64,000 nt of DNA, taken from NCBI RefSeq assembly GCF_000504245.1, contig NZ_KI632509.1:62001-126000 (forward strand). The letters are read 5' to 3'. The DNA comes from Haloechinothrix halophila YIM 93223 (GTDB lineage Bacteria; Actinomycetota; Actinomycetes; Mycobacteriales; Pseudonocardiaceae). Made by a program: the position numbers and the translations under genes. Below, piece after piece: positions 9,099 through 17,572 of the stretch (position 1 is its first letter; the number at the start of each line of letters is the position of its first letter). The notes beneath the pieces were generated by a model, which worked only from the letters and a program-made list of their open reading frames with translations, was not told where the DNA came from and ran no database searches.

Positions 9099-10277
9099 TC
9101 ACACCCCCGCGTTCGCGAGCTCGGCGGCCTTGTCGGCCGCGCCGTCCATCGTGTCCACCCGCTGCAGACCGGGCAGGTTGGCCTCGTCGAGGATGCGGCG
9201 GCCCTCGTCGGCGTTGTTGCCGTCGAGCCGGACGACGAGCGGCACGTTGATCGACTCGCCCCGCTCTTCCAGCAGCTTGAACGCCTGCACGATGCCGTTC
9301 GCGACCGCGTCACACGCGGTGATGCCGCCGAAGACGTTGACGAAAACGCTCTTGACGTCCTGATCGGACATGATCACTTCGAGACCAGCCGCCATGACGT
9401 CGGCCGACGCGCCACCGCCGATGTCGAGGAAGTTGGCGGGCTTGACGTTGCCGTGCTTCTCGCCCGCGTAGGCGACGACGTCCAGAGTGGACATCACGAG
9501 GCCCGCACCGTTACCGATAATGCCGACCTGGCCGTCGAGCTTGACGTAGTTGAGGTCCTTGGCCTTGGCCATCGCCTCGAGCGGGTCCTCCGCGTCGGTG
9601 TCGACCAGGCCCGCGTGCTTGGGCTGCCGGAACGACGCGTTCTCGTCGAGGCTGACCTTGCCGTCCAGCGCGATGACGTTGTCCTGCGGGTCCCGCACCA
9701 TCGGGTTGACCTCAACCAATGTCGCGTCTTCCGCGACGAAGGTCTCCCACAGCTTCACCACGACGTCTGCCGCCTGGGAGCGGATGGCCTCCGGGTAGTT
9801 CGCCTGCGCGACGATCTCGCTCGCCTTGGCGCGATCGACACCGGTCAGCGGGTCGATCGGGATCTGTGCGACGGCGTCGGGGTTGGTCCTGGCGACCTCC
9901 TCGATCTCGACGCCGCCTTCGGCCGACGCGATGCACAGGAAGGTCCGGTTGGCCCGGTCAAGCAAGAACGAGAAGTAATACTCCTCGGCGATATCGGACG
10001 CCTGCGCGACGAGGACACGGCGGGTGACGTGTCCCTTGATGTCGAGGCCGAGGATCGCCTCAGCCTTCGCCTGTGCGTCGTCCGCGTTGTCGGCGAGCTT
10101 GACACCGCCCGCCTTGCCCCGGCCACCGGTCTTGACCTGGGCTTTGATGACGACCGGCCCACCGATTCTCTCGGCTTCTGCCCGGGCTTCTTCTGGGGTT
10201 GCTGCCACGGAGCCCGGCAACACCGGGACGCCGTGCTCGGCGAAGAGGTCCTTCGCCTGGTACTCGTAGAGGTCCAC
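9099..10277 (-). CDS. sucC: Succinyl-CoA synthetase beta subunit SucC
   Basis: 392 residues from a GTG at 10277. That start gives the family N-terminus (V)[18 protein letters not shown]; the open frame runs 9 codons further. The N-terminal ATP-grasp domain binds the nucleotide ([18 protein letters not shown]), and the C-terminal flavodoxin-like domain contains [23 protein letters not shown] and [13 protein letters not shown]. It forms the enzyme with sucD directly downstream. Its upstream region carries three tandem 34-bp repeats that may contain or affect the promoter. Confidence 0.96.
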   Translation of the reverse strand: MDLYEYQAKDLFAEHGVPVLPGSVAATPEEARAEAERIGGPVVIKAQVKTGGRGKAGGVKLADNADDAQAKAEAILGLDIKGHVTRRVLVAQASDIAEEYYFSFLLDRANRTFLCIASAEGGVEIEEVARTNPDAVAQIPIDPLTGVDRAKASEIVAQANYPEAIRSQAADVVVKLWETFVAEDATLVEVNPMVRDPQDNVIALDGKVSLDENASFRQPKHAGLVDTDAEDPLEAMAKAKDLNYVKLDGQVGIIGNGAGLVMSTLDVVAYAGEKHGNVKPANFLDIGGGASADVMAAGLEVIMSDQDVKSVFVNVFGGITACDAVANGIVQAFKLLEERGESINVPLVVRLDGNNADEGRRILDEANLPGLQRVDTMDGAADKAAELANAGV

Positions 10278-10312
10278 TCTCCGCATCTCCTGACGACACG
10301 CCACTGTGTGTA

Positions 10313-10414
10313 TTCGCTTCGAACGTGCAAGCAGTTCTCAGTGGCTTTCGCTTCGAACCTGCAAGCAGTTCTCAGTGTTTTCCGCTTCGAGCCTGCGAGC
10401 AGCTCTCAGGGTTT
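10313..10414. repeat. Three tandem 34-bp repeats upstream of sucC
   Basis: Units begin at 10313, 10347 and 10381. Each has the core CGCTTCGAACSTGCAAGCAG followed by TTCTCAGTG; units 1 and 2 are nearly identical and unit 3 carries several changes. They occupy the region 36-137 bp upstream of the sucC start codon, where the sucCD promoter would be expected. Confidence 0.93.
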
Positions 10415-10476
10415 TCCGACGCCTAGACCCTAGCGACCGGCACAGTGAATGCGCAGCCCGGAGGTGGTGAAGTCGG

Positions 10477-12243
10477 TCACCGCTCGGTTGATCTACCTCG
10501 AATGGCTACCGTGACGGCCAGTGCCGCGAGCACGACAATGGCGCCGATTGCGAACCACATGCCTAGGCCGATCGACACATCGTAACGCCTGCCGACGGCG
10601 TAGGACTCCAGCAACCGGAGGCCAACCACTCCAATGGCGGCAATGAGCAACGCCACGGCGGACACTCGCCCGCTGCGCGGCACAAGCACCAGCACTCCAA
10701 GCACGGCGAGGGAGGCCAACAGCACACCCCAGAACGCGAGGTCGATCCGCTCCGACAGCGCCGCGGGGACGTAGTCCACCGAGTGCACAACCGGCAGCAG
10801 GAACGCGCCGAGCACCAGCACCCCGGCGAGTGCCGCCCCCGCACCGACCAGCTTGCCGCCGATCCCGCCGGACACCTCGGCGTCGCTGACGGCGGACGGT
10901 CTGCCGGTCTCCTCCCGCTCGACGACACCAGCCACCAGCGAGCACACCGCGAGCAGCAGAGCGAAGACGACCGCGCCGAAGGTCCACCATCCCGCGGGTC
11001 CGTGTGTGGTGTCGATCGGCAGTTCGTCAGCCGCGATCGGCACCGACAGCACCTGCGCGCCGACGAGCAGCACCCCCACCCACGCGACGGAGAACACCGG
11101 ACGCACCCACGCCGCGACGGCAGGCAGGAACGCCGCGACGCCGAGCAGGCCGAGCCCGAGCCCGAGCGGGTAGAGCAGGAATTGCACCGGGCTGTCGACC
11201 TGCTGCCCGTCCGGACCGATGACGAGCGGCGTCATCGCACCTGCGATGGCGCTCGCGCCGGCGAGCACGGCCAGCGCGCCCGCGATCCCGTACAGCACCC
11301 GCTGGCGTGGCAGACCAGCACCGTCGCTGCCGTCATCGCGGACAAGCAGCACGGCGAGCCATCGGCTCGGCAACGTCGCGAGCGCAGCGAGACAGCCGGC
11401 ACCGACGAGAACGAAGACGGGGCCAGCGGTGGGATGCACGAACTCAAGCCGCCATGCCGCCACCAGCGGCAGCACCGCGAGTGGGAGACCGCCGAGCGCG
11501 AGCCCACCGAGGATGCCGCTGGCAACACCGCCAGCGCGGCTCGCGACACCAAGCGCCGCGGCGACCGGCACCGCGATGACGAGCAACACGGCACCGGCGA
11601 GCACAAGCGGCGGGCCATCCAAGGCGGCGGAGTCCAGCAACAGCGGGTCAGTGGAGGTGTAGGGCCCGAGCAGGGCGCCGATGCCGAGCAGCAGCCCGAA
11701 CGCCGCCGCGAGCAACGCGAGCGGCTGCCTGACCCGATCGCGGCCAGACGTGTCGTCCGGCAGCGAGCGCGCGGACCGCAGCGCGATGACCCCGGAGACC
11801 GCGAGCAACAGCTTGCCAGCGAGCAACAGCCCGAGGCCCAACCACGCGGGCGAGACCTCGACCTGCGGCAGCAGCAGTTCGGGGCGGGCCATCCTGCTGG
11901 CGTCGATGGCGACCTGCGCGTCCGCGACCGCGCCACACGCGGCGACGACCCCAGCCCCAGCCAGCACGCCCGCCGCGATACCTGGCGTAGCGCGCAGCAG
12001 GAGGCCGAGCGCCAGCCCTGCGGGCAACACGGCGAACAGCACCAGCAACGGCCACGACAGGAAAGCGGGTTCCGCACCGGTTACCACCCCGATAACCACG
12101 GCGACCGACTGCGCCACTGCGGCGACACCGGCGAGGCCGACCGCCGTGACGATGCCGGTCCGCGCACCAGCGGCGGGCAGCACGTCGTGCCTGGTGGCAT
12201 CGGACGCTCCCGGAGAGGTGGCGGGTCGCGAGCGCGGAGTCAT
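10477..12243 (-). CDS. Large polytopic membrane protein of unknown function
   Basis: 588 residues from the ATG at 12243 (MTPRSRPATSPG); the frame stays open to 12303 and no clear ribosome site decides the start. After a hydrophilic N-terminus of about 25 residues, the protein is almost entirely hydrophobic, with about 15 or 16 candidate membrane helices separated by short loops (for example LLVLFAVLPAGLALGLLL, PLALLAAAFGLLLGIGALLG). No known transporter motif or catalytic pattern is recognised. It lies upstream of sucC on the same strand with a gap of 199 bp that holds the 34-bp repeats, and diverges from the LytM peptidase gene. Confidence 0.72.
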   Translation of the reverse strand: MTPRSRPATSPGASDATRHDVLPAAGARTGIVTAVGLAGVAAVAQSVAVVIGVVTGAEPAFLSWPLLVLFAVLPAGLALGLLLRATPGIAAGVLAGAGVVAACGAVADAQVAIDASRMARPELLLPQVEVSPAWLGLGLLLAGKLLLAVSGVIALRSARSLPDDTSGRDRVRQPLALLAAAFGLLLGIGALLGPYTSTDPLLLDSAALDGPPLVLAGAVLLVIAVPVAAALGVASRAGGVASGILGGLALGGLPLAVLPLVAAWRLEFVHPTAGPVFVLVGAGCLAALATLPSRWLAVLLVRDDGSDGAGLPRQRVLYGIAGALAVLAGASAIAGAMTPLVIGPDGQQVDSPVQFLLYPLGLGLGLLGVAAFLPAVAAWVRPVFSVAWVGVLLVGAQVLSVPIAADELPIDTTHGPAGWWTFGAVVFALLLAVCSLVAGVVEREETGRPSAVSDAEVSGGIGGKLVGAGAALAGVLVLGAFLLPVVHSVDYVPAALSERIDLAFWGVLLASLAVLGVLVLVPRSGRVSAVALLIAAIGVVGLRLLESYAVGRRYDVSIGLGMWFAIGAIVVLAALAVTVAIRGRSTER

Positions 12244-12728
12244 CTCTGCGACGCTAGCAAGCCATATCGCCGCGGCCGACACGCCGCGCTGCGGCGAACA
12301 CACTCTCGGTGCCGACGGCTGCGTAATAATGTCGCGGCAGTGTCACCGCGAGGGGCCGCGCGTTCCGCCGTTCCGGGTTGTCAAGTGAGTTACCGCATCA
12401 CGGCCCGTCTCGAGGGTTAATCGAGGGTAGTAACGGTCACAACGGACGCCGAACTGTAATCCACGCCACACCGATCGGAGTAGTTTTTCATCTACTCAGC
12501 GTCATAACCGCAGTTGGGCGCAGGGCGGGCCACGCTCGTTTGGCCGACACGCAAAGTAGATCTTGCCATTGCCGGTACCTATTCGTTACTGTTCCCCGGT
12601 CCCCATTACAGTCCGGTCACGAATAGGACTGGTTCCGTCAGGAGCTATCGAGTGGCACCCCGAGCTGCTCACCGGGATCCCCCGCCCGGGTCCTTTTGGC
12701 CGGCACCGAGTAGACGGAAGGCCCCGAC
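12244..12728 (+). other. 485-bp divergent intergenic region with a long leader for the LytM peptidase gene
   Basis: No convincing gene was found. A short hairpin (GAGTAG around a T-rich loop, about 12478-12498) lies in the middle. Downstream, 12560-12720 is rich in possible stems and holds the segments TTCCGTCAGGAGCTATCGAG and CGAGTAGACGGAAGG, faintly like the 3' part of a ydaO/c-di-AMP riboswitch. A GGAAGG ribosome site is at 12717-12722. Confidence 0.4.
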
Positions 12729-13538
12729 TTGGCTCGACACCGCTCCCCCGGCGGCGAAGAACCTTCCCCTGTGCTGGAGAGGGCGCTTGACGGCGCCGTC
12801 ACCCGAGTACGGGGAACGCATCGACTTCCCCCGCCGTCCTCCGCCCTCCGCGGCAGGATGGTCGTCGCAGCAGTCGCCGCAGGCGCTTTCGCCGCCGCCA
12901 CCACTGGCCAGGCCCTGCAGGGCATGACATCGGAGAACGATGTCACCCCGCTCGCCAACTCCTACGACCTCAACGGCGCGTCCGGCGTCGGCGGTGATTC
13001 CCCGGTCGCCGCTCCCGCCGTGCTTCCCGCTGACGATGCCGCCGACGCGAGCGCCGAAGTTCGCAAGGTCGCCCAGAGCAAGAAGGTGACCGAGGCGCGC
13101 AAGCAGCGCGAGGCCGAGGCACGCCAGGCCCGCATCGAGGCCATGAAGCCGGACACCGTCTCGCCGGTGAATGGTGTTCTCACCTCGGTCTTCGGCGCCC
13201 GCTGGGGCACCACCCACTACGGCATCGACCTCGCCGCCCCCATCGGTACCCCGGTCCACGCCGTCGAGGACGGCGTCGTGATCGAGGCCGGCGCCGCGAG
13301 CGGCTTCGGTCTGTGGGTGCGCGTCCAGCACGAGGACGGCAGCGTCAGCGTCTACGGCCACATCAACAGCTACTACGTGGCTGAGGGCCAGCACGTCGAG
13401 GCAGGCCAACCCATCGCCGAGGTCGGTAACCGAGGCCAGTCGACAGGTCCGCACCTGCACTTCGAGGTGTGGACCCACGAAGACGGCACCAAGCTCGACC
13501 CGCTTGGTTGGCTCGCCGAGCGTGGCGTCAACCTCTGA
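12729..13538 (+). CDS. M23 (LytM-type) zinc metallopeptidase, envelope-anchored
   Basis: 269 residues from a TTG at 12729 with GGAAGG 6 nt upstream. A single hydrophobic segment (GRMVVAAVAAGAFAAATTGQ, about residues 43-62) acts as signal anchor. It is followed by a low-complexity and charged alpha-helical linker (EARKQREAEARQARIEAM). The C-terminal LytM domain has the zinc ligands in HYGIDLAAP (His and Asp) and in GPHLHFEVW (H-x-H). It is expected to cut peptidoglycan cross-bridges outside the membrane or to activate other hydrolases. The position next to pcrA, in the opposite orientation, matches Rv0950c. Confidence 0.9.
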   Translation: MARHRSPGGEEPSPVLERALDGAVTRVRGTHRLPPPSSALRGRMVVAAVAAGAFAAATTGQALQGMTSENDVTPLANSYDLNGASGVGGDSPVAAPAVLPADDAADASAEVRKVAQSKKVTEARKQREAEARQARIEAMKPDTVSPVNGVLTSVFGARWGTTHYGIDLAAPIGTPVHAVEDGVVIEAGAASGFGLWVRVQHEDGSVSVYGHINSYYVAEGQHVEAGQPIAEVGNRGQSTGPHLHFEVWTHEDGTKLDPLGWLAERGVNL

Positions 13539-13639
13539 GCTGAGCGACTGAGCGTTTCCCACGCTGGCGACTGACCAACTGCGCCACCAGGGCCGTGACC
13601 GCTGACGACTGGCGCAGGGCGCTGACAGCTGGCCGCGGA

Positions 13640-13668
13640 GCAGGCCGCCGTGTCCTAAGGCGGCCTGC
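13640..13668. terminator. Hairpin at the end of convergent genes
   Basis: A 10-bp perfect stem (GCAGGCCGCC at 13640-13649 with 13659-13668) has a 9-nt loop. It overlaps the stop of the small SOS-linked gene and lies about 100 bp past the LytM peptidase gene, so it can serve both directions. Confidence 0.6.
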
Positions 13669-13897
13669 GCACGAAGTACCCGATGGCGACCTGCCACACC
13701 GTGCAGGAGCCAGCGTGCCCGCGTTGGCACCGCGCGCATTCGCCGCCCTCCGCGTCGTGCAGGCGTAGTAGCGCGCGCCACGCCGCGCTCAGCGTGCGCG
13801 CGTCCGCGATCGTCGGCGCCTTGCCCGGATCGCCGCTGACCGTTCCATCGAGATACCGCCAGACGCTGGCGGCGAGCACCCGGAACCACTCGTCCAT
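13655..13897 (-). CDS. Small Cys-containing protein under a LexA box, function unknown
   Basis: 80 residues from the ATG at 13897 (MDEWFRVLAASVWRYLDG). An upstream in-frame start at 13933 exists, but it would put the LexA box inside the coding sequence, so the shorter form is preferred. The C-terminal third has ECARCQRGHAGSCTVW, three cysteines that could bind a metal. The family is recognised only as a short conserved hypothetical of this group of actinomycetes. The gene follows pcrA on the same strand with a gap of about 80 bp that holds a perfect SOS box ending 15 bp upstream of its start, so a damage-response role is inferred. Confidence 0.68.
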   Translation of the reverse strand: MDEWFRVLAASVWRYLDGTVSGDPGKAPTIADARTLSAAWRALLRLHDAEGGECARCQRGHAGSCTVWQVAIGYFVRRPP

Positions 13898-13911
13898 GCC
13901 ACCCCCCGTTG

Positions 13912-13927
13912 TCGAACCTGTGTTCGA
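13912..13927 (-). promoter_or_regulatory. LexA (SOS) box upstream of the small Cys protein gene
   Basis: A perfect palindrome TCGAAC-CTGT-GTTCGA, of the same consensus as the box upstream of imuA'. It lies between the pcrA stop (13980) and the ATG at 13897. Confidence 0.88.
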
Positions 13928-13979
13928 CACCATTTCTAGCAGGGTGGTCGGGGATGGTGTGGGAAGGTGGCTCGGCGTG

Positions 13980-16484
13980 TCAGAGCTTCACCATCGGCAC
14001 GCTGCCCATGAGCATCAGCTTCACCGTCCCGGACGTCCCGAAGTCGATCGTCGCGGTCGCACGCGGGCCGCTGCCGTCCGTTGAGACGACCGTGCCGAGC
14101 CCGTACTTGTCGTGATTGACGCGGTCGCCGACGGCCAACTCCAGCGCGGCCGTCTTCTTCCAGTCGTCCTTCCAGCCGCTGAACGACGTACTGCGCATGC
14201 CACCAGCCGCCAGCCGCGCCTGGGCGGAGTCGTTCCCGAAACCGCCCCCACGGCCCCACGTCGTCGCCGCGCGCGGCAACCCGCCGGATGAGGCGCCGTT
14301 GGTCGGCTCCTCGCGCCGCCAGTCGACCAGCTCAGCGGGAATCTCATCCAGGAACCGCGATGCCGGGTTGTACATCGGCTGGCCCCACGCGGAGCGGACC
14401 AGCGCCCGCGAGACGTAGAACCGCCGCCGTGCCCTGGTGATCGCGACGTAGGCGAGCCTGCGTTCCTCCGCCAGCTCGTCCTCCTTGCCGAAGGTCCGCT
14501 GATGGGGGAAGACACCTTCTTCCCAGCCGGAGCCGAACACCACCGGGTACTCCAGCCCCTTCGCGGTGTGCACCGTCATGAGCGTGACGACGCCCGCGGT
14601 GTCCTCGTCGTCGTCCTCCTCGTCGTCCTCCTCGGCATCGCCGTCGGCGTCCGGGATGGAGTCGGTGTCCGCGACCAGCGCGACCCGCTCGAGGAACGCC
14701 GCAAGCGTCGCCTGCTCCGGCTCGTCCACGCCCGCCGCTTCGGCATCTTCCTCGGCGGAGACGGCGTCCGCTTCGGTCTGGAACGCCTCCGGCATCTCCC
14801 CGAACTCCCGAGCGACTGTCACCAGTTCGGTCAGATTCTCCAGCCGAGTCGCGTCCTGCGGGTCGTCTGACTCGTCGAGCTGCGCGCGGTACCCGGTCCG
14901 CTCCAGCACCGCCTCCAGGATGTCGGCGGGCGGCTCGTCGGCCTCGACCAGCTTGCCAAGCTCATCCATCAGCTCGACGAACCGCGCGATCGCGTTGGCG
15001 GAGCGCGCGGCGAGCCCGATGTCGGACCCCGACGTCGCGGCCACCCGCAGCGCGTCGGCGAACGAGATCCGCTCCCGCTCGGCGTAGGCGGCGACGGTGG
15101 CCTCCGCTCGGTCACCGATACCGCGCTTCGGCACGTTGAGGATGCGCCGCAGGCTGACGGTGTCCTGCGGGTTGGCGAGCACCCGCAGGTAGGCAAGCGC
15201 GTCGCGGACCTCGCGACGCTCGTAGAACCGCACGCCGCCAACCACCCGGTACGGCAGACCGAGCCGGATGAAGATCTCCTCGAACACGCGGGACTGGTTG
15301 TTGGTCCGGTAGAACACCGCGACGTCGGAATAGCTGGCTTCGCCCGCGTCGACAAGCGCGTCAATCTCCCCAGCGACGAACGCCGCCTCGTCGTGCTCGT
15401 TGTCCGCGACGTAGCCGACGATCTTGTCGCCCTCGCCACTGTCGGTCCACAACCGCTTGTCCCTGCGGCCGGAGTTGCGCGCGATGACCGCGTTCGCGGC
15501 GGACAGGATCGTCTGGGTGGAACGGTAGTTCTGTTCCAGCAGGATGGTGTGCGCCTGCGGGTAGTCGCGCTCGAACTCCTCGATGTTGCGGATCGTCGCG
15601 CCGCGGAACGCGTAGATCGACTGGTCGGCGTCACCGACGACGCACAGTTCGGCCGGTTCCGTGCCAGCCTCGGTCCTCTCGGTACCGGCCAGCTCCCTGA
15701 CCAGCACGTACTGCGCGTGGTTGGTGTCCTGATACTCGTCGACGAGCACGTGGCGGAAGCGGCGGCGGTAGTACTCCGCGACATCGGTGGACGCTTGCAG
15801 CAGTTCGACCGTGCGCATGATCAGGTCGTCGAAGTCGCACGCGTTGGCCTGCTCAAGCCGCCGCTGGTACTCCGGGTAGACCTCGGCAGCCATCCGCTCC
15901 GCGTCGCCGGCGGCGGCCGCCTTCGCGTCGGCGGGCGTGATCAGCTCGTTCTTCCAGTTCGAGATCTGCGCCGCGAGCCCACGTGGCGGGTACCGCTTCG
16001 GGTCGACGTCGAGGTCACGGGCGACCAGGTTGATGAGCCGTTTGGTGTCGTCGGCGTCGTAGATCGAGAAGTTCGATGTCACGCTGCTCGACCCGGAGTC
16101 GGCGAGGACATCGGCGAGCACCTTCGCCTCGCGCCGCAGGATGCGCACGCACATGGCGTGGAACGTCGACACCCACATCGCGTTCGCCCTGCGGCCGACC
16201 AGCTCGACGACCCGCTCGCGCATCTCAGCGGCCGCCTTGTTGGTGAAGGTGATGGCCATCACCTGGCCGGGGTGGACCTTGCGCTCGGCCAGCAGATGCG
16301 CGATCCGGCGGGTGAGCACCCGTGTCTTGCCGGAGCCCGCACCGGCGACCACGAGTAACTGGCCACCGACATGCGTCACCGCGTCCCGTTGCGCCGGGTT
16401 GAGGTCGGCCAGCAACTCGCGGTTTCGCGGCTGCGCAGGACCGTCGAACGGGTTCTCGGGCGTAAGGTCAAACAGGGTGCTCAT
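13980..16484 (-). CDS. pcrA: ATP-dependent DNA helicase PcrA/UvrD1
   Basis: 834 residues, a UvrD/Rep superfamily 1A helicase that unwinds DNA 3'-5' in nucleotide excision repair and replication restart. Motif I is VVAGAGSGKTRVLTRRIAHL, motif Ia is AITFTNKAAAEMRERV, motif II is LVDEYQDTNHAQYVL, motif III is GDADQSIYAFRGA, motif IV is EQNYRSTQTIL, and motifs V and VI lie around VHTAKGLEYPVVF and LAYVAITRARRRFYV. An acidic insert rich in EEDDEEDDDED sits before motif V, and the C-terminus carries the Tudor-like DRVNHDKYGLGTVV segment typical of PcrA. It is divergent from the chorismate mutase leader. Confidence 0.96.
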   Translation of the reverse strand: MSTLFDLTPENPFDGPAQPRNRELLADLNPAQRDAVTHVGGQLLVVAGAGSGKTRVLTRRIAHLLAERKVHPGQVMAITFTNKAAAEMRERVVELVGRRANAMWVSTFHAMCVRILRREAKVLADVLADSGSSSVTSNFSIYDADDTKRLINLVARDLDVDPKRYPPRGLAAQISNWKNELITPADAKAAAAGDAERMAAEVYPEYQRRLEQANACDFDDLIMRTVELLQASTDVAEYYRRRFRHVLVDEYQDTNHAQYVLVRELAGTERTEAGTEPAELCVVGDADQSIYAFRGATIRNIEEFERDYPQAHTILLEQNYRSTQTILSAANAVIARNSGRRDKRLWTDSGEGDKIVGYVADNEHDEAAFVAGEIDALVDAGEASYSDVAVFYRTNNQSRVFEEIFIRLGLPYRVVGGVRFYERREVRDALAYLRVLANPQDTVSLRRILNVPKRGIGDRAEATVAAYAERERISFADALRVAATSGSDIGLAARSANAIARFVELMDELGKLVEADEPPADILEAVLERTGYRAQLDESDDPQDATRLENLTELVTVAREFGEMPEAFQTEADAVSAEEDAEAAGVDEPEQATLAAFLERVALVADTDSIPDADGDAEEDDEEDDDEDTAGVVTLMTVHTAKGLEYPVVFGSGWEEGVFPHQRTFGKEDELAEERRLAYVAITRARRRFYVSRALVRSAWGQPMYNPASRFLDEIPAELVDWRREEPTNGASSGGLPRAATTWGRGGGFGNDSAQARLAAGGMRSTSFSGWKDDWKKTAALELAVGDRVNHDKYGLGTVVSTDGSGPRATATIDFGTSGTVKLMLMGSVPMVKL

Positions 16485-16564
16485 CGACTCTTAACGCTAC
16501 CCGTGCGCACCCACAACGTTGCGCTGGCTCGACGGTTCCGTTGGCACTGTGTCAGAATGACGGC

Positions 16565-16624
16565 GTGCACCACGCGACGCGATTTTTCTACGGGATCCGG
16601 ACTCCGGCTCCCGTGATCGCGTAG
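16565..16624 (+). CDS. Leader peptide with Phe-Phe-Tyr codons (aroQ attenuator)
   Basis: A 19-codon ORF starting GTG and ending TAG reads (M)HHATRFFYGIRTPAPVIA, with TTT-TTC-TAC in a row at 16583-16591. It ends 20 nt ahead of a terminator-like hairpin and about 100 nt ahead of the chorismate mutase start. The run of aromatic codons in front of a gene for Phe/Tyr synthesis is the classic attenuator design. No ribosome site is seen; CAGAAT at 16551-16556 could be a -10 element for a leaderless transcript. Confidence 0.85.
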   Translation: MHHATRFFYGIRTPAPVIA

Positions 16625-16674
16625 TGCACAGCCAAGCAGTCACCAAGCCCCGGAGTCGTCGGACCCCGGGGCTT
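16599..16674 (+). promoter_or_regulatory. Attenuator: terminator-like hairpin and competing anti-terminator pairing
   Basis: The terminator-like hairpin has arms at 16645-16657 and 16662-16674 (AAGCCCCGG...CCGGGGCTT, one mismatch, 4-nt loop), followed by a short TC-rich stretch. Its 5' arm (CCGGAGTC at 16650-16657) is also perfectly complementary to GACTCCGG at 16600-16607 inside the leader peptide, which gives a mutually exclusive structure that ribosome position could select. Confidence 0.75.
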
Positions 16675-16723
16675 TCGTCGGCTCAGGGGCTCCGGCATCG
16701 AATCCGGCTCAACCGGAGGACAC

Positions 16724-17014
16724 ATGAACACGCAAGCACGTAACGACGCGCAGGACACTCCCCTGTCCGCCGACGAGATCAACGCGCTCCGCGCGGAGAT
16801 CGACGAGCTCGACACCGAGATCCTGCGGCTGGTCAAGCGCCGCATCGATGTCTCCAAGATGATCGGTGCCGCACGGCTGGCCGCTGGCGGCACGCGGATC
16901 GTCTACAACCGCGAGATGGACGTCCTCGCCCGTTACCGCGAGCTCGGCCCCGAGGGACGGCAACTCGCGATGGCGCTGTTGAACCTCGGCAGGGGCCGCC
17001 TCGGCCGAACCTGA
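16724..17014 (+). CDS. aroQ: Chorismate mutase, AroQ type
   Basis: 96 residues, a single AroQ-fold domain that converts chorismate to prephenate, the branch point to Phe and Tyr. Seen are INALRAEIDELDTEILRLVKRRIDVSKMIG, split by a short linker from the second half, with the conserved helix-1 Arg and the Lys/Arg residues of VKRRIDVSK, then YNREMDVLARY. CCGGAGGACAC gives a strong ribosome site. It corresponds to Rv0948c, the intracellular chorismate mutase that works with DAHP synthase. Expression is predicted to be controlled by the Phe/Tyr attenuator just upstream. Confidence 0.93.
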   Translation: MNTQARNDAQDTPLSADEINALRAEIDELDTEILRLVKRRIDVSKMIGAARLAAGGTRIVYNREMDVLARYRELGPEGRQLAMALLNLGRGRLGRT

Positions 17015-17104
17015 CGTCGCCGGAAGCGCGACGACTGCGACGCGCCACGAGATTCAGGGTTCTCCCCGACGCCACAACCGAGGCACAACGGGCACACTGG
17101 TGCT

Positions 17105-17422
17105 ATGGGAACGATCGTCAACCTCATCGCGGTCATCGTCGCGATCGCGTCGGTGCTCGCGGCGCTGGGTAACGCGGCCTACCTCGCACTGCTGAGCAGC
17201 GCGGCGACCAAGCGCGCCGGGGGCGCTCCCATCGCCGCGTACGTCCGCGGCCGCTGGCCGCTGGCTGGCGGCACGACGGCGGGCGCGCTACTCGCCTGGC
17301 TGCTGACCGCGAGCGACGCGGTCCCGGTCGACTTCCTCGCCATCCTCATCGCGGCGGGCAGCGGCGCCGTGGCGACCAAGGCATTGCGGTCAACCCAGGA
17401 GCGGTATCGGAGCGGCGGCTAA
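17105..17422 (+). CDS. Small membrane protein of unknown function
   Basis: 105 residues with three predicted membrane segments: residues 4-32 (IVNLIAVIVAIASVLAALGN), about 54-68 (AGGTTAGALLAWLLTAS) and about 73-90 (DFLAILIAAGSGAVATKAL), and a short charged C-terminus. No known domain is recognised. It lies 90 bp downstream of the chorismate mutase gene on the same strand and may be co-transcribed with it. Confidence 0.65.
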   Translation: MGTIVNLIAVIVAIASVLAALGNAAYLALLSSAATKRAGGAPIAAYVRGRWPLAGGTTAGALLAWLLTASDAVPVDFLAILIAAGSGAVATKALRSTQERYRSGG

Positions 17423-17572
17423 CACGTGATCCGCTAGAGAACAAGAGCGTCCCGGGGTAATACCCATAGACTGGCCAATATTCACCCGGTCGGTGGCGCA
17501 CGTTCGGATGATGTAGCGAGTTTTTTCGGACCCGTACTGGTATCTCACTGTGAGCCTCTTACTCTGGTGCAC

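Noticed and set aside
7959-10433. Very long open frame on the plus strand across sucD-sucC (over 800 codons)
   Set aside because: It is antisense to sucCD, rich in Arg/Asp/Val as expected from mirrored GC-rich codons, and has no family features. The sense genes are certain.
16599-16674. T-box riboswitch in front of the chorismate mutase gene
   Set aside because: No specifier loop or T-box sequence was found, and the leader is too short. The leader peptide with Phe-Phe-Tyr codons explains the hairpin.
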